A stretch of 64,000 bases of DNA. It comes from Mucilaginibacter rubeus. Its GTDB lineage: Bacteria; Bacteroidota; Bacteroidia; Sphingobacteriales; Sphingobacteriaceae. Under the pieces are notes generated by a model. That model worked only from the letters and a program-made list of their open reading frames with translations. It was not told the origin of the DNA and ran no database searches. Each line of letters opens with the position of its first letter. Position 1 is the first letter of the stretch. Below are positions 59,116 to 64,000 of the stretch, piece after piece. A program made the translations under genes and the position numbers. Location: NCBI RefSeq assembly GCF_014643835.1, contig NZ_BMKD01000007.1, positions 186,001 through 250,000 on the forward strand, in the 5' to 3' direction.

Positions 59116-60834
59116 ATGATTTTGGTATATCGTTCCACACAATACCTCCCTTCCCTAAACCGTTTAATAACCGTTCCTAAATCCGAACATTTACCTTATT
59201 TTCGCCCTGATTTTGTGAAAAAGAGTAATCAAACCTTATTAAATAAAACTGCTGTGCCCATACTACAGGTTGGAGGAAAAACCCTTACGCTGGATGATTT
59301 TTACCAGGTAATTTTTAATAGTGCTACGATTGCTCCTGACGAACAGGCACTGCAAAAGGTAGAAGCCAGCTTTAATTTTCTTGGCAATTTTTCATCCAAC
59401 AAGCTTATTTACGGCATTAACACCGGCTTTGGCCCAATGGCGCAATACAAGGTGAGCGATGAAAACCGTTTGCAATTACAGTATAATCTCATCCGCAGCC
59501 ATGCTTCGGGCGGTGGCAGTTTGATGCAGCCCCAGTTGGTAAAAGCCCTGATGCTTGCCCGGCTTAACAGTTTTATGCAAGCCCATTCCGGTGTACACCC
59601 CGAACTGGTGAACCTGCTTGCCGAACTCATTAATAAAAACGTTACTCCCTGTATATTTGAACATGGCGGCGTAGGTGCCAGCGGCGACCTGGTACAATTA
59701 GCACACCTGGCATTAGTACTTATTGGCGAAGGCGAGGTGATTTACAACGAAAAAGTACAACCAACAGCTTCTGTTTTTGAACAGCTAAATATCAAACCTC
59801 TCCAAATCCATATCCGTGAGGGACTGGCTATTATCAACGGCACTTCGGCTATGACGGGGATTGGTCTGCTGAACATCATCCGCGCAAAAAAATTGTTGGG
59901 CTGGTCGGTAATGCTTTCAGCAATGATCAACGAGGTTGTGGGCGCTTTTGATGACCATTACTCGCACGAGCTAAACAGGGTTAAACATCACAAAGGGCAA
60001 AATGCTATTGCCACGCAATTGAGGGAAATCCTGAAGGATAGCCAAATGACCCGTAGCCGCTCTGAGCACTTATATAATCCCGAAAATATCGATCAGGAGG
60101 TTTTTGAGGATAAAGTTCAGGAATACTACTCGCTTCGTTGTGTAACGCAAATTCTCGGTCCGGTGTATGATACCATTGCCCAGGCAGAGCATGTGGTTGT
60201 TGATGAGCTTAACTCGGTAAACGACAACCCGGTTATCGATCATGAAAGTCACAATATTTTCCACGGCGGTAATTTTCATGGTGATTATGTATCGCTGGAA
60301 ATGGACAAACTCAAGATAGCTGTTACCCGTTTATCGATGCTATCAGAAAGGCAGTTGAATTATTTACTGAATGATAAGCTGAACCAGAAGTTTCCGCCGT
60401 TTTTGAATTTAGGTGTATTAGGCTTCAACTTCGGAATGCAGGGAATGCAGTTCACGGCTACCTCAACCGTTGCCGAAAACCAAACCCTTTCGTACCCCAT
60501 GTACGTACACAGTATCCCAAACAATAATGATAACCAGGATATTGTAAGCATGGGTTGTAATGCGGCATTGTTAACAAAAAAAGTGATCGATAACAGTTTC
60601 GAGGTACTGGCTATCCAGGCTATGACGCTGCTGCAGGCTGTCGATTACCTTGATTGCGCAAACAAGCTATCTACCCAAACCAACAAAGTTTATACCGGCT
60701 TGAGGGCTATATTCCCTACATTTATTGAGGACAAACCCAAATACCAGGATCTGCAGCAAGTAAAAGCTTATTTTGAAACGGCCGAAATATTTCCTGAATT
60801 TATTAAACCTTTTAACACCAAAAATATCATATGA
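59116..60834 (+). CDS. Tyrosine/aromatic amino acid ammonia-lyase
   Basis: An MIO-type lyase, closely like the Flavobacterium johnsoniae tyrosine ammonia-lyase from its flexirubin locus (YGINTGFGPMAQYKVSDENRLQLQYNLIRSH). The Ala-Ser-Gly triad that forms the MIO cofactor is in GVGASGDLVQLAHL; the selectivity loop and NGTSAMTGIGLLN, GNFHGDYVSLEMDK and VHSIPNNNDNQDIVS motifs are all present. It should turn tyrosine into 4-coumarate, the aryl starter. The start is uncertain: an ATG at 59065 sits in a 12-bp palindrome and gives an unlikely leader, so 59116 is used; a GTG near 59212 would match relatives better. It overlaps the ketoreductase gene by 4 bp. Confidence 0.9.
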   Translation: MILVYRSTQYLPSLNRLITVPKSEHLPYFRPDFVKKSNQTLLNKTAVPILQVGGKTLTLDDFYQVIFNSATIAPDEQALQKVEASFNFLGNFSSNKLIYGINTGFGPMAQYKVSDENRLQLQYNLIRSHASGGGSLMQPQLVKALMLARLNSFMQAHSGVHPELVNLLAELINKNVTPCIFEHGGVGASGDLVQLAHLALVLIGEGEVIYNEKVQPTASVFEQLNIKPLQIHIREGLAIINGTSAMTGIGLLNIIRAKKLLGWSVMLSAMINEVVGAFDDHYSHELNRVKHHKGQNAIATQLREILKDSQMTRSRSEHLYNPENIDQEVFEDKVQEYYSLRCVTQILGPVYDTIAQAEHVVVDELNSVNDNPVIDHESHNIFHGGNFHGDYVSLEMDKLKIAVTRLSMLSERQLNYLLNDKLNQKFPPFLNLGVLGFNFGMQGMQFTATSTVAENQTLSYPMYVHSIPNNNDNQDIVSMGCNAALLTKKVIDNSFEVLAIQAMTLLQAVDYLDCANKLSTQTNKVYTGLRAIFPTFIEDKPKYQDLQQVKAYFETAEIFPEFIKPFNTKNII

Positions 60835-61559
60835 AATGTGCATTAGTAACCGGCGGCTCAAGAGGAATTGGCAGGGCCATTTGCTACAAAATGGCCGCTA
60901 TGGGTTATTATGTACTGGTTAACTATAAAGGCAACATCGACGAAGCCAACAATACCCTCGCCCAGATCAGGAAGAATGGCGGCGATGGCGAGCTGTTGCA
61001 ATTTAATGTTGCCGATAAGAACGATATCCAACAAAAATTAGGCAGCTGGATAGAAACCAATACCGAAAAGTACATTGAAGTTTTAATAAACAACGCCGGC
61101 GTTAAAGACGATGGCCTGATGATGTGGATGACGGACCAGCAATGGGATGGGGTAATAAATACGAGCCTAAGTGGCTTCTTTTACGTTACGCGTTTAGTCC
61201 TTAACGGAATGCTGGTTAAAAAATACGGCCGGATTGTGAACGTGGTTTCGCTTTCAGGGTTAAAAGGCTTGCCGGGACAGGTGAATTATTCGGCAGCCAA
61301 AGCAGGTGTTATCGGTGCAACTAAGGCATTGGCGCAGGAGGTTGGTCGCAGGGGGATTACGGTAAATGCTGTAGCACCGGGGTTCATTGCTACCGATATG
61401 ACTGCCGGGCTTGATGAAAAGGAACTGAAAGCGATGGTGCCATTAAAAAGATTTGGCACACCGGAGGAGGTTGCTCATGCGGTAGGCTTTCTGGCTTCGC
61501 CGGAAGCGGCTTATATTACGGCGGAGGTGCTTTCGATAAATGGAGGGTTGTATTCGTAA
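60831..61559 (+). CDS. 3-oxoacyl-ACP reductase (FabG-like)
   Basis: A 242-residue SDR with cofactor motif TGGSRGIGRAICYK, LINNAGVKDDGLMMWM, the catalytic Ser and Tyr-x3-Lys in VVSLSGLKGLPGQVNYSAAKAGV, and APGFIATDMTAGLDEKEL. All catalytic residues are present. As the partner of the ketosynthase and ACP downstream it should reduce the growing polyene beta-keto ester. It is translationally coupled to the ammonia-lyase. Confidence 0.91.
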   Translation: MKCALVTGGSRGIGRAICYKMAAMGYYVLVNYKGNIDEANNTLAQIRKNGGDGELLQFNVADKNDIQQKLGSWIETNTEKYIEVLINNAGVKDDGLMMWMTDQQWDGVINTSLSGFFYVTRLVLNGMLVKKYGRIVNVVSLSGLKGLPGQVNYSAAKAGVIGATKALAQEVGRRGITVNAVAPGFIATDMTAGLDEKELKAMVPLKRFGTPEEVAHAVGFLASPEAAYITAEVLSINGGLYS

Positions 61560-61584
61560 AGAAAACGAAAACAAAGCTACCGCC

Positions 61585-61755
61585 GCCGCTCGGCTCCAGC
61601 CGAGTGGCAACTATCGAGCGGCCTCTGGCCGCCGAAACTAAAATATAAGCTCGCGCTTGTTTGCAACGAGCGCTTAAACTGGGATAGCGTTTGTAACGCG
61701 CTAAAGGCGATGCAATCGCCAAACCATATGAAGCACACGTTGCAAACGTGCGCAA
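61585..61755. repeat. Array of six short hairpins
   Basis: The 416-bp gap between the ketoreductase and ketosynthase genes has no gene. It holds six consecutive inverted repeats: CTCGGCT/AGCCGAG (61589-61604), GCGGCC-tct-GGCCGC (61618-61632), GCGCTTGTT-tgc-AACGAGCGC (61653-61673, one G-U), GCGTT-tgt-AACGC (61687-61699), GGCGAT-gca-ATCGCC (61706-61720) and CACGTT-gca-AACGTG (61736-61750). Five of six have 3-base centres, so they fold as minimal hairpins in DNA or RNA. The remainder to 61975 is AT-rich leader of the ketosynthase gene. Confidence 0.75.
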
Positions 61756-61975
61756 GAAAAGAAAGGCGGTGGCAAATTTTATTTGCGGGTAACAAACACA
61801 AGAGTAATTAACTCTTAATATAAATTTAATCATAAGCTATTAAGATACAGGTATTTTAATAGCCGAAATTTGAAACATTAAACGAGCGCTATACATACAA
61901 AAACCAGATTAAGTTCTATTTTTTTGTATTTTTATCACATTTTGTTGACTATGTACTATCAGTTTTTGCTCAAAT

Positions 61976-63196
61976 ATGAATAGGGTTGTGATAACAGGGA
62001 TGGGTATCTATTCGTGTATTGGGAAAAATCTTGATGAAGTTAAGGAATCCCTTTATACCGGCAGGTCGGGCATTGTATATGATGCTATCCGTAAAGATTT
62101 TGGCTACCGCTCAGGGCTTACCGGCGCGGTTGAAAAGCCCAACCTTAAAGGTACGCTTGATCGCCGGGCGCGTATCATGTTGCCCGAGCAAGGCGAATAT
62201 GCATATATAGCCACCACCGAAGCATTACAGCAGGCAGGTATCGATGCCGATTACATCGCCCAAACCGATGTAGGCATTTTATACGGTAACGACAGTACTG
62301 CCAAAGCTGTTATCGAAACCACAGATATCATCCGCGAGAAAAAAGACACCATGCTCATTGGTTCTGGTGCGGTTTTTCAAACCATGAACTCTACTGTTAC
62401 CATGAACCTGGCTACCATATTCAAGCTGCGCGGTGTCAATTTTACCATCAGCGCGGCTTGCGCCAGTGGTTCGCATTCTATAGGTATGGGTTACCATCTT
62501 ATCAAAAGCGGTATGCAGGACTGCATTATTTGCGGCGGCGCACAGGAACTCAGTCATTATTCAATGGGCAGTTTTGATGCGCTTTCGGCATTTTCTGTAC
62601 ACGAGGCCGACCCTGCTAAAGCCTCCCGCCCGTTCGATCGTGACCGCGACGGATTGGTTCCAAGCGGCGGAGCAGCTACTGTGATTTTGGAAAGCCTGGA
62701 ATCGGCCCTAAAACGAGGCGCTACTATTTTTGGCGAGATTGTTGGTTATGGTTTTTCATCAAATGGGGGGCATATTTCAAACCCAACGGTTGAAGGGCCG
62801 GTACGCTCGTTGAATATGGCATTAAAAGATGCCGGTATACAGGCTTCTGAAATTGACTATATCAATGCTCATGCCACCTCTACCCCTGCCGGTGATGCCA
62901 GCGAGGCTAAAGCCATTGATGAGGTTTTTGGCGATTATAAGCCCCTGGTAAGTTCAACCAAATCCATGACCGGTCATGAGTGCTGGATGGCGGGTGCAAG
63001 TGAGATCGTTTATTCGATGCTGATGATGCAAAACTCGTTCGTGGCGCCTAACATTAACTTTGAAAACCCCGACGAGGATTCGGCGAAACTTAACATCGCT
63101 ACCGAAACCGTCGATAAAAATATAGATACATTCCTGTCAAACTCGTTTGGGTTTGGCGGCACCAATTCGTCCCTGATTATTAAAAAATATATTTAA
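61976..63196 (+). CDS. Beta-ketoacyl-ACP synthase of pigment cluster
   Basis: A 406-residue KAS II-type condensing enzyme. The active-site Cys is in FTISAACASGSHSIGMG, the first His in INAHATSTPAGD, and the Lys/His pair in STKSMTGHECWMAGASE, ending NSFGFGGTNSSLII. The MTGHECWMAGASE form is the one I know from flexirubin/aryl-polyene loci rather than from housekeeping FabF (TGHLLGAAGA). It would condense malonyl-ACP onto the aryl starter. Followed after 11 bp by the ACP gene. Confidence 0.91.
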   Translation: MNRVVITGMGIYSCIGKNLDEVKESLYTGRSGIVYDAIRKDFGYRSGLTGAVEKPNLKGTLDRRARIMLPEQGEYAYIATTEALQQAGIDADYIAQTDVGILYGNDSTAKAVIETTDIIREKKDTMLIGSGAVFQTMNSTVTMNLATIFKLRGVNFTISAACASGSHSIGMGYHLIKSGMQDCIICGGAQELSHYSMGSFDALSAFSVHEADPAKASRPFDRDRDGLVPSGGAATVILESLESALKRGATIFGEIVGYGFSSNGGHISNPTVEGPVRSLNMALKDAGIQASEIDYINAHATSTPAGDASEAKAIDEVFGDYKPLVSSTKSMTGHECWMAGASEIVYSMLMMQNSFVAPNINFENPDEDSAKLNIATETVDKNIDTFLSNSFGFGGTNSSLIIKKYI

Positions 63197-63207
63197 ACTA
63201 AGCCATT

Positions 63208-63465
63208 ATGCAAATTGAAGAGATCATAGAAAAAATCAACAGCTTCCTTGCCGAAGAATTTGAGGTTGATGCAGATAAAATGGTGCCCACAGCAAATCTG
63301 AAAGAAACCCTCGACCTTGACAGTCTTGATTATATCGACCTTGTTGTAGTAATTGAAAGCAACTTTGGGTTCAAAGTAAAACCCGAAGATTTTACGGGCA
63401 TTGTTACCTTCCAGGATTTTTACGATTACGTACTATCGCGCGTACAACCTGAGGAGCTTGCATAA
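63208..63465 (+). CDS. Acyl carrier protein of pigment cluster
   Basis: An 85-residue ACP with the phosphopantetheine Ser in ETLDLDSLDYIDLVVVIES and an acidic helical body. It is the carrier for the KS and ketoreductase beside it, and the natural substrate of the cluster's AcpS. Its stop codon overlaps the start of the following acyltransferase by one base (TAATG). Confidence 0.93.
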   Translation: MQIEEIIEKINSFLAEEFEVDADKMVPTANLKETLDLDSLDYIDLVVVIESNFGFKVKPEDFTGIVTFQDFYDYVLSRVQPEELA

Positions 63466-64000
63466 TGCCCGCCTGGCAGGGAAAATCAAAAGGCAATACC
63501 CTTGGCTATCGCATTTTTGTAAGCGTTTTAAAAACAGCCGGTGTAATGCCGGCCTATTTTATGCTGAGGTTTGTGGCGCTTTATTACTTCCTGTTTTCGT
63601 GGCAAACATCAAAAGGAACATATTACTATTTCCACAAGCGGCTCGGTTTCGGCAAAGTAAAATCAATATTCAAGCTTTACCGCAACTATTACCTGTTTGG
63701 GCAAAGCATTATTGACAAAGTGGTGATCATGTCGGGTATTCCCAACAAATTCACTTTCAACTTTGACGGGATCGACAACCTACGGCAGATTGCCGCCATG
63801 AACAAGGGCGGATTACTGCTTAGCTCGCACATTGGCAGCTGGGAAATAGCAGGCGAACTGCTTGATCATATAAACACCCGCATTAACATTGTAATGTTTG
63901 ATGGCGAAGACAGGCAGATCAAGCAATACATGGATTCGGTAACCGGCGAGCGGAAAATAAACATCATTGTCATCAAAAACGACCTGTCGCACATATTTAA
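63465..64000 (+). CDS. LpxL/HtrB-like lysophospholipid acyltransferase, 3' partial
   Basis: The gene starts at ATG 63465 and is open to the end of the window. The translated start is MPAWQGKSKGNTLGYRIF, with a membrane-associated helix (AYFMLRFVALYYFLFSWQ) and the catalytic HX4(D/E) motif in LLSSHIGSWEIAGELL, as in the LpxL/HtrB family of ACP-dependent acyltransferases. In flexirubin-type loci such an enzyme is thought to transfer the acyl or polyene chain to its acceptor. The C-terminal part is not in view. Confidence 0.85.
   Translation, partial: MPAWQGKSKGNTLGYRIFVSVLKTAGVMPAYFMLRFVALYYFLFSWQTSKGTYYYFHKRLGFGKVKSIFKLYRNYYLFGQSIIDKVVIMSGIPNKFTFNFDGIDNLRQIAAMNKGGLLLSSHIGSWEIAGELLDHINTRINIVMFDGEDRQIKQYMDSVTGERKINIIVIKNDLSHIF

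Noticed and set aside
61516-61833. Open frames on the minus strand across the hairpin array
   Set aside because: They cross the hairpins and the end of the ketoreductase gene and have a biased, low-complexity translation; they are by-products of the repeat.

Overview
The window looks like chromosomal DNA of a Bacteroidota bacterium, most likely family Sphingobacteriaceae (Mucilaginibacter/Pedobacter-like). The support is a SusC/SusD pair, a GLPGLI protein with its TonB-linked outer-membrane partner, MacB/FtsX-type permeases of the Bacteroidota kind, LytTR two-component genes, promoters of the TAnnTTTG type, and a flexirubin/aryl-polyene pigment locus. The genus is an inference. No phage, integrase, transposase or CRISPR array was seen.

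Layout. 1-1.4 kb: a NarL-type sensor kinase (cut by the window edge) and its LuxR-type regulator. 1.5-3.3 kb: an AraC regulator divergent from a phytanoyl-CoA dioxygenase-like enzyme. 3.4-9.8 kb (minus): a tight six-gene operon reading DUF427, flavin disulfide reductase, ABC ATPase, permease fused to a binding domain, egtB, egtD. This is an ergothioneine-type locus with its own transporter, and the binding domain is circularly permuted. 10.0-10.2 kb: two identical tRNA-Glu genes. 10.3-16.1 kb: small enzymes, an ArsR/AHSA1 pair with tandem operators, an alpha/beta hydrolase, a RibD-like reductase and methionine aminopeptidase.

16.3-28.5 kb: a membrane AraC regulator fused in frame to an FtsX-type permease, a second permease, a LytS/LytTR pair, and a GLPGLI/TonB-plug operon. 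This looks like an envelope-stress or peptide-response module. 28.5-32.0 kb: a Crp/Fnr regulator with an N-terminal cysteine cluster, a small membrane protein, an 18-bp perfect palindrome, a CLC chloride channel with CBS domains and a DUF4242 protein. 32.1-37.9 kb: a PI-PLC-like phosphodiesterase plus SusD and SusC. 38.2-42.3 kb: an MFS carrier, a DUF4097 surface protein with eight exact 18-residue rungs, a VOC protein and a divergent peptide deformylase. 42.4-47.0 kb: a Crp-type regulator, two TGTGA-N6-TCACA sites, then YceI, a tautomerase, an SDR lacking the catalytic Tyr, an NTF2-like protein, nitronate monooxygenase and an MBL hydrolase. 47.0-48.3 kb: a Kef-type antiporter.

48.3-64.0 kb: the pigment locus. 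One arm (minus) reads glycosyltransferase-DUF2062, a trifunctional MMPL/acyltransferase/methyltransferase, CrtI-like oxidoreductase, C45 acyltransferase/peptidase, AcpS and an adenylate-forming ligase. The other arm (plus) reads tyrosine ammonia-lyase, ketoreductase, ketosynthase, ACP and an LpxL-like acyltransferase cut by the window end. Likely logic: the lyase makes 4-coumarate, the ligase activates it, KS/KR/ACP (with AcpS) extend it to an aryl polyene, and the membrane proteins acylate, methylate and export it. The dehydratase and any resorcinol-forming genes are not in view. The plus arm is interrupted by a striking array of six short hairpins (61.6-61.75 kb).
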